From positions 186,001 to 250,000 of the forward strand of contig NZ_FNIQ01000002.1 in the NCBI RefSeq assembly GCF_900104025.1: a DNA stretch of 64,000 bases, in the 5' to 3' direction. Every line of letters starts with the position of its first letter. The stretch's first letter is position 1. Shown in pieces: positions 32,178-40,827 of this stretch. The DNA comes from Geodermatophilus sp. DSM 45219. GTDB taxonomy: Bacteria; Actinomycetota; Actinomycetes; Mycobacteriales; Geodermatophilaceae. The notes under the pieces are model-generated. The model had not been told where the DNA came from and did not search any database. It saw only the letters and a list, made by a program, of their open reading frames with translations. The position numbers and the translations under genes were made by a program.

Positions 32178-32933
32178 TCAGAAGGGCGGCCAGGGCAGCG
32201 CGGGCCAGTCGCCGCTGGGCTGCGGGTGCCGGCCGGTGCGCAGCAGCTCGGCGACCCGCTGCTGGGTCCGCCGCACCTCGCGCCGGGTCAGGTGCTCGTG
32301 CAGCTGCTCCCCGAGGTCGCCGAGCAGGTCCCCGGTGAGCCGCTCCAGCACCTCGAGCGCCTCGGCCGGCAGCGGCTGCCCCGCCCAGCGCCACAGCAGG
32401 GTGCGCAGCTTGGGGTCGACGGAGAAGCAGATGCCGTGGTCGACGCCGTACACGTGCCCGTCGGGCGTCGGGATGATGTGCCCGCCCTTGCGGTCGGCGT
32501 TGTTCACCACCGCGTCGAAGACGGCCATGCGGCGCAGCCCGGGGTGGTCGGAGCGGACGAAGGCGGCCAGGTCGACCCCGGGGTCGCCGTCCACCCACAG
32601 CTGCACCATGCCGGGGCCGAAGGGCCCGTCGCGCAGCACGGTCGGCGGGACGACGCGCCAGCCGGTGGCCTCGCTGACCAGCGCCGCGGACACCTCGCGC
32701 CCGGCGAGGGTGCCGTCGGGGAAGTCCCAGAGCGGGCGTTCGCCGGCGACCGGCTTGTAGACGCACTCCGCCTCGAGCTCACCGGTGCGCACGAACCCGA
32801 CCAGCGTGACGTTGCTGGCGTCGAGCATCCGGCCCTCGAGGTCGATCTCGCCGTCGAGCAGCAGGGCGCGGGCCTCGGCGTCGTCGGCCGGCGCGCGCAG
32901 GTCGGCGGAGGGCTCGGCGGGGCGCTCGGTCAT
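32178..32933 (-). CDS. SCO1664 family protein (PI3/4-kinase-like fold)
   Basis: A 251-residue protein of the SCO1664 family. The conserved pieces are ECVYKPVAGERPLWDFPDGTLAGREVSAALVSE, the kinase-like DAVVNNADRKGGHII and VYGVDHGICF. The NNADRK and DHG elements resemble catalytic and metal-binding motifs of the HipA/PI3-4-kinase superfamily, so it may be a kinase or a fold relative; activity is unknown. In Streptomyces and mycobacteria the same trio (this gene, DUF3090, histidine phosphatase) sits beside mshC. It lies 34 bp downstream of the DUF3090 gene. Confidence 0.85.
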   Translation of the reverse strand: MTERPAEPSADLRAPADDAEARALLLDGEIDLEGRMLDASNVTLVGFVRTGELEAECVYKPVAGERPLWDFPDGTLAGREVSAALVSEATGWRVVPPTVLRDGPFGPGMVQLWVDGDPGVDLAAFVRSDHPGLRRMAVFDAVVNNADRKGGHIIPTPDGHVYGVDHGICFSVDPKLRTLLWRWAGQPLPAEALEVLERLTGDLLGDLGEQLHEHLTRREVRRTQQRVAELLRTGRHPQPSGDWPALPWPPF

Positions 32934-32967
32934 CGGGGCGGTCTCATCGGGCCCGACCCACCCCGGC

Positions 32968-33519
32968 TCAGCGGCGGTACCCGTTCTGCCGCGGGCACAC
33001 GTGCCCGGCAGGGTCCAGCGGGAGCGAGCACAGCGGGCAGGACGGCCGGCCGGCGGCCACGACCCGGCGGGCCCGGACGACGAACGCCCGGGCGGCGGCG
33101 GGGGTGATCGTCACCCGCAGCGCGTCGGGGCCCTCGTCGGCGTCGGAGAGGATCACGTCCTCCTCCACCGGCTCCTCTCCGGCGGCGACCGCCTCGACGA
33201 CGACGGCCTGCGCCTCGCCGTCCCACGCCAGGCCCATCGCCGCGACCCGGAACTCCTCGTCGACCGGGGCGGTCAGCGGCTCGAGGTCGTCGACCTCGGC
33301 GTCGGGCGGGACGACGGCGCCCGGGCGGGTGGCGACCTCGTCGAGCAGCTCGTTCATCCGGTCGGCCAGCACCTGCACCTGGGCCTTCTCCAGCGCCACG
33401 CTCACCACGCGGCCGGAGGAGTCGGCGGCCTGCAGGTAGAAGGTGCGGTCGCCGGGCTGGCCCACCGTCCCGGCGACGAACCGGGACGGGCGGTCGAAGA
33501 GGTGGAGCTGGCGCGGCAC
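32968..33519 (-). CDS. DUF3090 family protein
   Basis: A 183-residue protein typical of the DUF3090 family. It begins MPRQLHLFDRPSRFVAGTVGQPGDRTFYLQA, has acidic central strands (MGLAWDGEAQAVVVEA) and ends with a zinc-ribbon-like CPLCSLPLDPAGHVCPRQNGYRR. Function unknown. The adjacent SCO1664 and histidine-phosphatase genes form a conserved trio near mshC in actinobacteria. The C-terminal Cys pair arrangement (CxxC...C) suggests metal binding or a cofactor role. It sits 49 bp after the histidine phosphatase stop. Confidence 0.88.
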   Translation of the reverse strand: MPRQLHLFDRPSRFVAGTVGQPGDRTFYLQAADSSGRVVSVALEKAQVQVLADRMNELLDEVATRPGAVVPPDAEVDDLEPLTAPVDEEFRVAAMGLAWDGEAQAVVVEAVAAGEEPVEEDVILSDADEGPDALRVTITPAAARAFVVRARRVVAAGRPSCPLCSLPLDPAGHVCPRQNGYRR

Positions 33520-33568
33520 GGGCCCAGGTTACGCGGGCGGGCCGGGTGGGCGTGCCCGACGGGCGAGG

Positions 33569-34270
33569 TCAGGCGGTCGCGCCCGCGCCGCCCCCGACGA
33601 CGGCGTCGGAGTCGGCCTTGCGGCGCCGCCGGCCCTTCTTCTTCGGCGGGATCAGCGCGGCGACGTCCCCGCCGGTGTCGTTGACCCGCACCACGAACGG
33701 CCGGGTCTCGGTGTAGGTGACCACCGACACCGAGGCGGGGTCGACGACGATGCGCTGGAACTGGTCCAGGTGCAGGCCGAGGGCGTCGGCCAGGACCGCC
33801 TTGATGACGTCGCCGTGGCTGCAGGCCAGCCAGACGGCGTCGGGGCCCAGGCGGGCGTTCCACTCGCGGACGGCGGCGACCGCGCGGGCCTGGGTCTGCG
33901 CCAGGCCCTCCCCCTCCGGGCCGGGGAACACCGCGGCGGAGGGGTGCTGCTGCACGACCTTCCACAGCGGCTCCTTGACCAGCTCCTTGAGCGGCCGGTT
34001 CGTCCAGTCGCCGTAGCGGGCCTCGCCGAGCCGGTCGTCGGTGGCGAGCTCCAGGTCCCGCCCGCCGAGGACGGCGCCGGCGGTCTGCTGGCAGCGCTCC
34101 AGCGGGCTGCTCACGACCGCGGCCAGCGGCACCGGCGCCAGCCGCTCCCCCACCGCCCGCGCCTGCCCGGCGCCGGTCTCGTCGAGCTGCACGCCGGGGG
34201 TCCAGCCGGCCAGGACGCCGCCGGCGTTGGCCGTCGTCCGGCCGTGCCGCAGGAGGAGAACGGTGGTCAC
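33569..34270 (-). CDS. Histidine phosphatase (MSMEG_4193-like)
   Basis: A 233-residue phosphoglycerate-mutase-like phosphatase. The catalytic RHG is in VLLLRHGRTTANAGGVLAGW, the second conserved Arg in SSPLERCQQTA, the Glu in LGEARYGDWTNRP and the second His in LACSHGDVIKAVLAD. The C-terminus is basic (PKKKGRRRRKA), a feature of this actinobacterial subgroup. Substrate unknown. It starts at a GTG (34270). An open frame upstream reaches into the MarR gene region, but it carries no conserved sequence. Confidence 0.88.
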   Translation of the reverse strand: MTTVLLLRHGRTTANAGGVLAGWTPGVQLDETGAGQARAVGERLAPVPLAAVVSSPLERCQQTAGAVLGGRDLELATDDRLGEARYGDWTNRPLKELVKEPLWKVVQQHPSAAVFPGPEGEGLAQTQARAVAAVREWNARLGPDAVWLACSHGDVIKAVLADALGLHLDQFQRIVVDPASVSVVTYTETRPFVVRVNDTGGDVAALIPPKKKGRRRRKADSDAVVGGGAGATA

Positions 34271-34288
34271 GACGACCGAGCCTAGGGT

Positions 34289-34397
34289 GGCCCCGTCCCG
34301 GGCCCCGCCCTGAGCCTGCGAAGGGTGGGGAGGACGGGGTCCTTCCTCCTTCCCCCCACGCCTCGCACGCTCGGCGCGGGACCCTGAAGGGTCGCCG
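34289..34397. repeat. Dispersed palindromic elements, two tandem copies (7 and 8)
   Basis: Two units lie nearly back to back between the histidine phosphatase start and the MarR gene end. The first (34289-34346) reads GGCCCCGTCCCGGGCCCCG, then CCTGAGCCTGCGAAGG, then GGACGGGGTCCTT. The second (34349-34397) is on the other strand and reads CAGGGTCCCGCGCCGAGCG then CGAGGCGTGGGGGG. Both match the family consensus, and the pairing arms are conserved. Confidence 0.55.
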
Positions 34398-34443
34398 TTC
34401 CAGCACGTCACCACGCTCGGCGCGGGCCCGGTGAGGGCCGACC

Positions 34444-34917
34444 TCAGCCCTGCCCGCCGGTACCGGAGGAGTCCACCGCCTGGACGGCGGCCACCATGTC
34501 GTCGAGGAAGGCGTCGATCACCGCCCGCTCGGCGGCACTGCGGCGGTCGAGCACGGCGGCCGCTGCGTCGAAGAGCGGGCCGAAGAAGGCCCAGCCCAGG
34601 GCCTTGGCCGAGTCCTGCACGGTGACGTCGACCCGGCGGCGGTCGTCGGTCCGCGGCGCGCGGCGGACGTGCCCGGCCCGCTCCAGCCGGTCGAGCAGCG
34701 CGGTGACCGAGGCGGTGGTCAGCCGCAGCTCCCCGGCCAGCCAGGTGGGGCTGGCCGGGACGCCGGCCCGCTCCCGGTCCAGCAGGCACACCAGCGCCCG
34801 CACGTCCGTGGCGGTGAGCCCGTGGCGCGCGGCGAAGTCCGCACCCGCCGCGTCGAGCAGCAGGGTCAGGGCGCGCAGCCGGTGCACGGTGGCCGGCGCC
34901 TGCCTCTCCTCCGTCAC
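34444..34917 (-). CDS. MarR family transcriptional regulator
   Basis: A 157-residue winged-helix repressor. The HTH spans GLTATDVRALVCLLDRERAG and SPTWLAGELRLTTASVTALLDRLERAGHVRRAPRTDDRRR, the latter containing the wing with the typical DxRxxxV pattern. The N- and C-terminal helices form the dimer interface. It diverges from an alpha/beta hydrolase gene, and the 52-bp gap holds a palindrome around CTTGCCAAG, which fits a MarR operator. It probably represses itself and the hydrolase. The effector is unknown. Confidence 0.9.
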   Translation of the reverse strand: MTEERQAPATVHRLRALTLLLDAAGADFAARHGLTATDVRALVCLLDRERAGVPASPTWLAGELRLTTASVTALLDRLERAGHVRRAPRTDDRRRVDVTVQDSAKALGWAFFGPLFDAAAAVLDRRSAAERAVIDAFLDDMVAAVQAVDSSGTGGQG

Positions 34918-34927
34918 GGACCGGATC

Positions 34928-34947
34928 CTAGCTTGCCAAGTAGCTAG
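34928..34947. promoter_or_regulatory. Candidate MarR operator palindrome
   Basis: CTAGCT...AGCTAG frames an inner perfect CTTG-C-CAAG palindrome (34932-34940). It lies 11 bp upstream of the MarR start and 22 bp upstream of the hydrolase start, the expected place for a shared operator. The AT content is higher than its surroundings. Binding itself is inferred. Confidence 0.55.
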
Positions 34948-34969
34948 ACCATCGAGTTACCTGTTGGGC

Positions 34970-35818
34970 GTGACGTTCGACGAGAGCTACGCCGCCGCGG
35001 CGGCGCGCTGGCCGGCCGGCACCGCGTCCCGCGACGTCCCGACGTCCTGGGGACGCACCTCCGTGCTGGCGGCCGGTCCGGCCGGAGCCGTCCCGGTCGT
35101 GGCGCTGCACGGCGGCGGCGCGACGGCGACCGTCTGGGCGGAGGTGGCCCGGGAGCTCGCCGGCCGGTTCCGGGTGCTGGCCCCCGACCAGCCCGGCAGC
35201 CCGGGCCGGAGCACCAGCAGCCGCCCCTTCCGGACGACGGCGGACCAGACCGCGTGGCTGGCCGAGCTGGTCGAGGCGCTCGACGCGGGGCCGGTGCACC
35301 TGGTGGGCCACTCGGCCGGCGGCCACCTGGCGCTGGCCTGCGCGCTCGAGCGGCCCGGGACCGTCGCCTCCGTCGCGCTGCTGGACCCCACGGCCTGCTT
35401 CGCCGGCTTCAGCCCGCGCTACCTGCTGCACGCCGCGCCGCACCTGGTGCGCCCCACGCCGGCCCGCGTGCGGCGGTTCCTCGCCTGGGAGACCCGGGGA
35501 CGCGCGCTCGACCCGGCCTGGCTGGAGGTCGCCGTCCGGGGCTCGACGGAGTTCGACGCCACGCCCATCGTCCCGACGCGCCGCCCTGCCCGGGCACGGC
35601 TGGCCCGGCTGACCACGCCGACCCTCGTGCTCGTCGCCGGGCGCAGCCGGGCGCACGACCCCTCCCGGGTGGCCCGCAGCGCACGCTCCCTGCTGCCGCA
35701 CGCCACTGTCGGGGTGCTCCCGGAGGCCACCCACCACACCGTGCCGCTGCTGGACGCCGGGGAGATCGCGGCGGCGGTCGGCGACCACGTCGTCCGCAGC
35801 ACCCCGCCGCCGCGTTGA
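34970..35818 (+). CDS. Alpha/beta hydrolase
   Basis: A 282-residue hydrolase. The oxyanion region is VVALHGGGATATVWAEVA, the nucleophile elbow is GHSAGG with Ser115, and a C-terminal His lies in PEATHHTVPLLDAGEIA; the acid is probably the Asp or Glu before it. Substrate unknown. The start is a GTG at 34970; no good ribosome site is seen. An in-frame TTG at 34964 is possible. It is divergent from the MarR gene and likely controlled by it. The same arrangement (MarR and hydrolase divergently paired) is common for xenobiotic-responsive systems. Confidence 0.85.
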   Translation: MTFDESYAAAAARWPAGTASRDVPTSWGRTSVLAAGPAGAVPVVALHGGGATATVWAEVARELAGRFRVLAPDQPGSPGRSTSSRPFRTTADQTAWLAELVEALDAGPVHLVGHSAGGHLALACALERPGTVASVALLDPTACFAGFSPRYLLHAAPHLVRPTPARVRRFLAWETRGRALDPAWLEVAVRGSTEFDATPIVPTRRPARARLARLTTPTLVLVAGRSRAHDPSRVARSARSLLPHATVGVLPEATHHTVPLLDAGEIAAAVGDHVVRSTPPPR

Positions 35819-35919
35819 TCATGGGGTCGTTGCCGGAGGACACGCCGAGCCGAGCGCGTCTGCCCGCAACAGCTCCATGATCAACTCGTGGAGCGGGGGG
35901 ACTCCTCCACCAGCCGGCG

Positions 35920-36753
35920 TCACTGCGGGGCGAGCACCCCCGCGCCGACGAGGGCGAGCACCAGCAGGCCCAGCACCACGCGGTAGACGACGAACGGCGT
36001 GAAGCTGCCGCGGTCCAGGTAGCGCAGCAGCCAGGCGATCACGACCAGGCCCACGCCGAAGGCGAGCACCGTGGCCAGGATCGTCGGGCCCCAGGAAATG
36101 GTCTCCCCCGCGACGTCGCCGGTCAGCGACTCGTACACCTGGAAGAACCCCGAGGCCAGCACGGCGGGGACGGCGAGCAGGAACGAGTACCGCGCCGCGG
36201 CGGCCCGCGAGTAGCCGAGGAACAGGCCCATGGTGATCGTGCCGCCGGAGCGGGAGACGCCGGGGACCAGCGCCATCGCCTGGGCGAACCCGAAGGCGAT
36301 GCCGTGCCCGACGGTCAGCTGGTCCAGCTCCCGCTTCTTCCGGCCCACCCGATCGGCCCAGTAGAGGACCAGCGAGAACGCCACCAGGGCGATCGCGACG
36401 ACCCGCAGGTCGCGGAAGGTGGTCTCGATCCGGTCCTGGAACAGCAGGCCCAGGATCCCGATCGGCAGGGTGCCGGCGATGATCAGCCAGCCCATCCGGG
36501 CGTCGGGGTCGCCGCGCAGTGCGCGGTTGCCCAGCGAGCGGACCCAGGCGCTGACGATCCGGCCGATGTCGCGGCGGAAGTAGAGCAGCACCGCGGCCTC
36601 GGTGCCGATCTGGGTGATCGCGGTGAACGCCGCGCCCGGGTCGCCCCAGCCGAAGGCCTCCCCCACCACCCGCAGGTGCGCGCTGGAGGAGATGGGCAGG
36701 AACTCCGTCAGGCCCTGCACCAGCCCCAGGACGACGGCCTCGATCCAGCTCAT
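35920..36753 (-). CDS. uppP: Undecaprenyl-diphosphatase UppP/BacA
   Basis: A 277-residue polytopic membrane phosphatase. The ATG at 36753 gives MSWIEAVVLGLVQGLTEFLPISSSAHLRVVGEAFGW; EFLPISSSAHL is the first catalytic motif and LVPGVSRSGGTITMGL the second. Eight or so membrane helices follow the family pattern. It removes a phosphate from undecaprenyl diphosphate to recycle the lipid carrier for peptidoglycan and confers bacitracin tolerance in some hosts. The frame stays open far upstream, but that is antisense to the aldo/keto reductase gene. It matches the position of Rv2136c. Confidence 0.95.
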   Translation of the reverse strand: MSWIEAVVLGLVQGLTEFLPISSSAHLRVVGEAFGWGDPGAAFTAITQIGTEAAVLLYFRRDIGRIVSAWVRSLGNRALRGDPDARMGWLIIAGTLPIGILGLLFQDRIETTFRDLRVVAIALVAFSLVLYWADRVGRKKRELDQLTVGHGIAFGFAQAMALVPGVSRSGGTITMGLFLGYSRAAAARYSFLLAVPAVLASGFFQVYESLTGDVAGETISWGPTILATVLAFGVGLVVIAWLLRYLDRGSFTPFVVYRVVLGLLVLALVGAGVLAPQ

Positions 36754-36921
36754 CGCCCGGGGTACCCCGCTCGACCCGGAGTGGTGGACGGGGTGGCGCG
36801 GGGCGATCCGTGGAGCACGGGAGGCCACCCTAGAGCGGCGCCCCGGGGGCTCCGGGCGCGGCACGCAGGGACGCCCGCGGTCACCGGCCGCCGTCCCCGG
36901 CCGCCGGTAGGTTGGCCCCTC

Positions 36922-37902
36922 GTGGAACAACGCGCGCTCGGCCGCAGCGGCCTGGTCGTCTCGCGGCTGGCCCTGGGCACCATGACCTGGGGCCGGGACA
37001 CCGACGAGGACGAGGCCGCGATGCAGCTCACCGCGTTCGTCGACGCCGGGGGCACGCTGGTCGACACCGCCGACGTCTACTGCGACGGCGACAGCGAGCG
37101 CACCCTGGGCCGGCTGCTGTCCGACGTCGTCCCCCGTGCCGACGTGCTGGTCGCCACCAAGGCCGTCGGGCGCACCGGGCCCGGGCCGATGGGCCGCGGC
37201 GGCTCCCGCGGGCACCTGCTGGCCGCGCTGGACGCCTCGCTCGACCGGCTGGGGCTGGACCACGTCGACCTGTGGCAGCTGCACGCCTGGGACGAGACGA
37301 CGCCGCTGGAGGAGACCCTCGCCGCCTGCGACGCCGCCGTCTCCTCCGGGCGGGTCCGCTACGTGGGGGTGAGCAACTTCACCGGCTGGCAGACCGCGCA
37401 CGCGGTGACCTGGCAGCGCGCCTGGCCCGGCCGGGTGCCGCTGGTCAGCACCCAGGTCGAGTACTCGCTGCTGCAGCGCGGCGTCGAGCGCGAGGTGGTG
37501 CCGGCCGCGGAGGCGCTGGGGCTGGGCGTGCTGGCCTGGTCACCGCTGGGCCGCGGGCTGCTCACCGGCAAGTACCGGCAGGGCCCGCCGGCGGAGTCCC
37601 GCGGCGCGTCCCCGCAGTGGCAGGGCTTCATCGACGGGCTGCGCTCGGCGACGGCGGACCGGATCGTCGAGGCGGTGGTCACCGCGGCCGAGGGACTGGG
37701 CACCACGCCGCTGGCCGTGGCGCTGGCCTGGGTGCGCGACCGGCCCGGCGTGACCGCGCCGGTGGTCGGGGCGCGGACGGCGCAGCAACTGCAGTCCTCG
37801 CTGGACGCCGAGGCGGTGCGGTTGCCGGCGGCGATCCGCACCGCGCTCGAGGACGTCTCGGCGCCCTACTTCGGCTACCCGGAGCGGCGGTACGACCGGT
37901 GA
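36922..37902 (+). CDS. Aldo/keto reductase
   Basis: A 326-residue TIM-barrel oxidoreductase. The catalytic tetrad pieces are DTADVYCDGDSE (Asp and Tyr), LVATKAVG (Lys) and WQLHAWDET (His). ALGLGVLAWSPLGRGLLTGKY and APVVGARTAQQL form the NADPH-binding C-terminal region. Substrate unknown; it belongs to the large AKR group annotated as general stress or aldehyde reductases. The start is a GTG at 36922. Its stop overlaps the RecD-like helicase start (GTGA), which suggests co-translation. Confidence 0.92.
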   Translation: MEQRALGRSGLVVSRLALGTMTWGRDTDEDEAAMQLTAFVDAGGTLVDTADVYCDGDSERTLGRLLSDVVPRADVLVATKAVGRTGPGPMGRGGSRGHLLAALDASLDRLGLDHVDLWQLHAWDETTPLEETLAACDAAVSSGRVRYVGVSNFTGWQTAHAVTWQRAWPGRVPLVSTQVEYSLLQRGVEREVVPAAEALGLGVLAWSPLGRGLLTGKYRQGPPAESRGASPQWQGFIDGLRSATADRIVEAVVTAAEGLGTTPLAVALAWVRDRPGVTAPVVGARTAQQLQSSLDAEAVRLPAAIRTALEDVSAPYFGYPERRYDR

Positions 37903-39845
37903 CGACCTCGACGACCGACCCGGTCTTCGCCGCCTTCTGCGCCGCGGGCCTGTGGCCGGGGCTGGGCAAGCGGGCCGCGGCCGAGCTGCCCGCCGCCGGG
38001 ATCACCTCCTCCGACGACGTCACCGCCGACCGGCTGCAGAAGCTGCCCCGCGTGGGCCGGCAGCGCGCCGAGCGGCTGTTCTCCAGCTTCCTGTCGGCCG
38101 CGCCCACCTACGAGGTGGTGGCGCTGCTGGTCGGCGCCGGTCTGGAGGCCAAGCTCGCCTCGTCCGCCGCCGACGCCCTGGGCAACGACGCCGCCCGCCG
38201 GCTGCGCGACGACCCGTGGGCGCTGCTCGGCCTGACCGGGGTCACCCTCGCCGACGCCGACCGGCTCGCCATCGCCGTCCTGCCCGGTGCCGATCGGCAG
38301 GACACCCGGCGCGGGCGGGCGATCGTCGCCCAGACCCTGCGGACGGCGACCCGCGACGGGCACACCGTGCTGCCGGCCGACCTGGTGGTCGCCGCGCTGC
38401 GCGCCGAGGGGGTCGCCGACCCGGCCGCGGCGGTCGTCGCGGCCGTCGAGTCCGGCGAGGTGCTCGAGCACGAGCCGCCGGAGCCGGAGTACGACGAGGA
38501 CGCCGACGTCGAGGAGCTGCCAGAACCCGACCCGGCGCTGCGGACGCTCTCCCTGGCCCGCTACGGGATGGCCGAGGAGGCGGTGGCGGAGAACGTCGCC
38601 CGGCTGGCCGCCACCGCCGAGCGGATCGCCGACCCCGCCGCCGTCCGCTCGGTGGCCAAGGGCCTGGACGACGCGCAGAAGCAGGCGGTCGCGCAGGTGC
38701 TGGGCGCCGGCGTCTCGCTGCTGACCGGCGGGCCGGGCACCGGCAAGAGCCGCACCGTCGCCGCCGTCGTGGAGCTGCTGCAGGCCAAGGGCACCGAGGT
38801 GGCGCTGGCCGCCCCCACCGGCCGGGCGGCCAAGCGGCTGGAGGAGCTGACCGACCACCCGGCGGTCACCGTGCACCGGCTGCTCGGCGCGCAGGGCACC
38901 TCCGGCGGGTTCGCCCGCAACGAGGAGTGGCCCCTCGATGCCGACGTCGTGGTGGTCGACGAGGCCTCGATGCTCGACGTCGAGCTCACCGCGGCGCTGC
39001 TGGAGGCCTGCCCCGACGGCACCCACCTGCTGCTGGTCGGCGACCCCGCGCAGCTGCCCTCGATCGGCCCCGGGCACGTGCTCGGCGACCTCATCGACTC
39101 GCGGGCCGTCCCGGTCACCGAGCTGACCACGCTCTACCGGCAGGCCGAGGGCGGCGCGATCGCCCGGCTGGCCAACGCCGTCCGGGCCGGGGACCTGCCG
39201 CCGGTGGACTCCCCCGACCGCGAGGTCGTCGTCGTCCCGGCCGGCGGGAGCGCGGAGGCCTCCAGGCGGGTGGTGCAGCTGGTCACCGACTCGATCCCGC
39301 GGGCACTGGGGATCGACCCGGCCACGGTGCAGGTGGTGACGCCGGTGCACCGCGGCCCGGCCGGCACGATCGAGCTGAACAAGGCGCTCAAGGCGGAGCT
39401 GAACCCCGGCGAGGGCACCGTGTGGGGCTTCGACGTCGGCGATCGCGTGGTGGCCACCGCCAACCACCTCGATCTCGAGCCCACCGGGTTCGCCAACGGC
39501 GAGGTCGGCGTGGTCACCGGCACCGGCGACGGCACCCTGGACGTCGACTTCGCCTCCGGGCCGGTGACGGTCAGCGGGTCGGCGATGAGCGACCTGCGGC
39601 ACGGCTGGGCGATCACCGTGCACCGCGCGCAGGGCTCGGAGTGGCCCGGCGTGGTCGTCGTCCTGCCGCCGGAGGCCGGCGGGATGCTGTCGCGGCCGCT
39701 GGTCTACACCGCGCTCACCCGCGCGCAGCGGCACCTGTCGATCGTGCACGCCTCCGGCGCGGCGCTGGCCCGCGCGGTGCGCCAGGTCGACGTCCGGCCG
39801 CGGCGTACCCGGCTGGCGCAGCTGCTGGCGGACAACGCCGGCTGA
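37899..39845 (+). CDS. ATP-dependent RecD-like helicase (RecD2-type)
   Basis: A 648-residue SF1B helicase. The N-terminal half (1-250) contains helix-hairpin-helix-like repeats (LPRVGRQRAERLFSSFL), a winged-helix-like stretch and an acidic linker (191-212). Walker A is GGPGTGKS (277-284), motif II is VVVDEASMLD, and the C-terminal motifs include TPVHRGPAGT, VHRAQGSEWPGV and VYTALTRAQRHL. This is the RecD2 layout, a stand-alone 5'-3' DNA helicase in bacteria. Roles in repair or recombination are known for the family. It begins with a GTG inside the reductase stop codon region. Confidence 0.92.
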   Translation: MTTSTTDPVFAAFCAAGLWPGLGKRAAAELPAAGITSSDDVTADRLQKLPRVGRQRAERLFSSFLSAAPTYEVVALLVGAGLEAKLASSAADALGNDAARRLRDDPWALLGLTGVTLADADRLAIAVLPGADRQDTRRGRAIVAQTLRTATRDGHTVLPADLVVAALRAEGVADPAAAVVAAVESGEVLEHEPPEPEYDEDADVEELPEPDPALRTLSLARYGMAEEAVAENVARLAATAERIADPAAVRSVAKGLDDAQKQAVAQVLGAGVSLLTGGPGTGKSRTVAAVVELLQAKGTEVALAAPTGRAAKRLEELTDHPAVTVHRLLGAQGTSGGFARNEEWPLDADVVVVDEASMLDVELTAALLEACPDGTHLLLVGDPAQLPSIGPGHVLGDLIDSRAVPVTELTTLYRQAEGGAIARLANAVRAGDLPPVDSPDREVVVVPAGGSAEASRRVVQLVTDSIPRALGIDPATVQVVTPVHRGPAGTIELNKALKAELNPGEGTVWGFDVGDRVVATANHLDLEPTGFANGEVGVVTGTGDGTLDVDFASGPVTVSGSAMSDLRHGWAITVHRAQGSEWPGVVVVLPPEAGGMLSRPLVYTALTRAQRHLSIVHASGAALARAVRQVDVRPRRTRLAQLLADNAG

Positions 39846-39878
39846 CGGCGGTGCCTTTATCGCGATAATGGCACCGGG

Positions 39879-40628
39879 TCAGCGGGCGGCGCAGAGGAGC
39901 TGGCGGGTGGCCGCCTGCAGCTGGCCCGCGCAGGTGAGCGGCCGTGGGAAGGGCACCCGGAGGTCGCGCCGGCCGGCCGGGCGCTCGATGCGCAGCCGGT
40001 AGCCGAACCGGTCCAGGCCCAGCGGGCGGACGACGTCGCGCGGGCCGAGCTCAACCGGCGGGATGCGGCTGCCCAGCAGCTCGAGCACTTCGGGGTGGTC
40101 GCGGTCCAGGTGCTGCAGCATGCGGGCCTCGACGCCGGCCAGCGGGTCGGGCCGGGCGGCGGCGAAGGCCTGCGGGCCGACCTCGGTGCAGCGGTCCCCC
40201 TCCCGCAGCACCACCTCGGCGACGTCGAGGCGCAGCAGCGTGGCGCCGTCCCCCACGTCGAGCAGCGGCCCCACCGGCCGGATCTCGGCGAAGGCCAGCG
40301 CCGCGCCGCGGCGCGCGGCCGGGTGCACCGGGGTGAGCCAGCCGGACAGCCACAGCTGGGCGCGCACCGGGTCGCGCAGCGGCACCGGCGCCCGGTCGCT
40401 GACCATCAGGACCGCGGTGAGGTCGTCGCAGCCCGCCAGCGCGGCGTCGACCTCGCCGCCGGTGGGCACCAGCACGTACGTCGTCCCCGTGCCGGTCGTG
40501 GCGTGGGCCAGCGGGCGGCCGGCGTCGAGCCCGCGCACGCACAGCGCGGCCGACGTGCGGCCGGCCACGGTGCGGGCGCGCTCGGCGGGCTCGGCCCGGA
40601 GGGCGGGTGCTGCGGGGCTCGTCGTCAC
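39879..40628 (-). CDS. DUF2470 domain protein (heme-utilisation-like)
   Basis: A 249-residue protein with an N-terminal pyridoxamine-oxidase-like split-barrel part (ALCVRGLDAGRPLAHATTGTG...LVPTGGEVDAAL) and a C-terminal DUF2470 region (MLQHLDRDHPEVLELLG, LDRFGYRLRIERPAGRRDLRVPF). DUF2470 proteins include the HugZ-type heme oxygenases that release iron from heme, so an iron-acquisition role is plausible. An IdeR/DtxR-type iron box lies 27 bp upstream of its ATG. It therefore likely responds to iron. The opposite strand carries a secreted peptidase gene that starts 199 bp away. Confidence 0.8.
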   Translation of the reverse strand: MTTSPAAPALRAEPAERARTVAGRTSAALCVRGLDAGRPLAHATTGTGTTYVLVPTGGEVDAALAGCDDLTAVLMVSDRAPVPLRDPVRAQLWLSGWLTPVHPAARRGAALAFAEIRPVGPLLDVGDGATLLRLDVAEVVLREGDRCTEVGPQAFAAARPDPLAGVEARMLQHLDRDHPEVLELLGSRIPPVELGPRDVVRPLGLDRFGYRLRIERPAGRRDLRVPFPRPLTCAGQLQAATRQLLCAAR

Positions 40629-40654
40629 GGGGCTCCCTCGGGGTCGGCGGCGAG

Positions 40655-40670
40655 TTAGGCGAGCCTAACC
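40655..40670. promoter_or_regulatory. Candidate IdeR/DtxR iron box
   Basis: TTAGGCGAGCCTAACC contains the half sites TTAGG and CCTAA. Extended to 19 positions it matches 15 of the IdeR consensus TTAGGTTAGSCTAACCTAA, counted by eye. It sits 27 bp before the DUF2470 start and 157 bp before the secreted peptidase start. Repression under iron-replete conditions is expected for the DUF2470 gene. Confidence 0.7.
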
Positions 40671-40827
40671 ACACTTGTCGTCCGACGGAAGCGTCGCTGC
40701 GCACCGTGCACGACGCGCCGTAGCGATACGGAAGGGTCCCGTCCGGGGGCCTTGTCCTGGTCGTGGCCAGGGGTGTTGCATGGCCCACCCCGGGCGCCGA
40801 CCGGCCCCGTTCCCCGCAGGAGCCACC

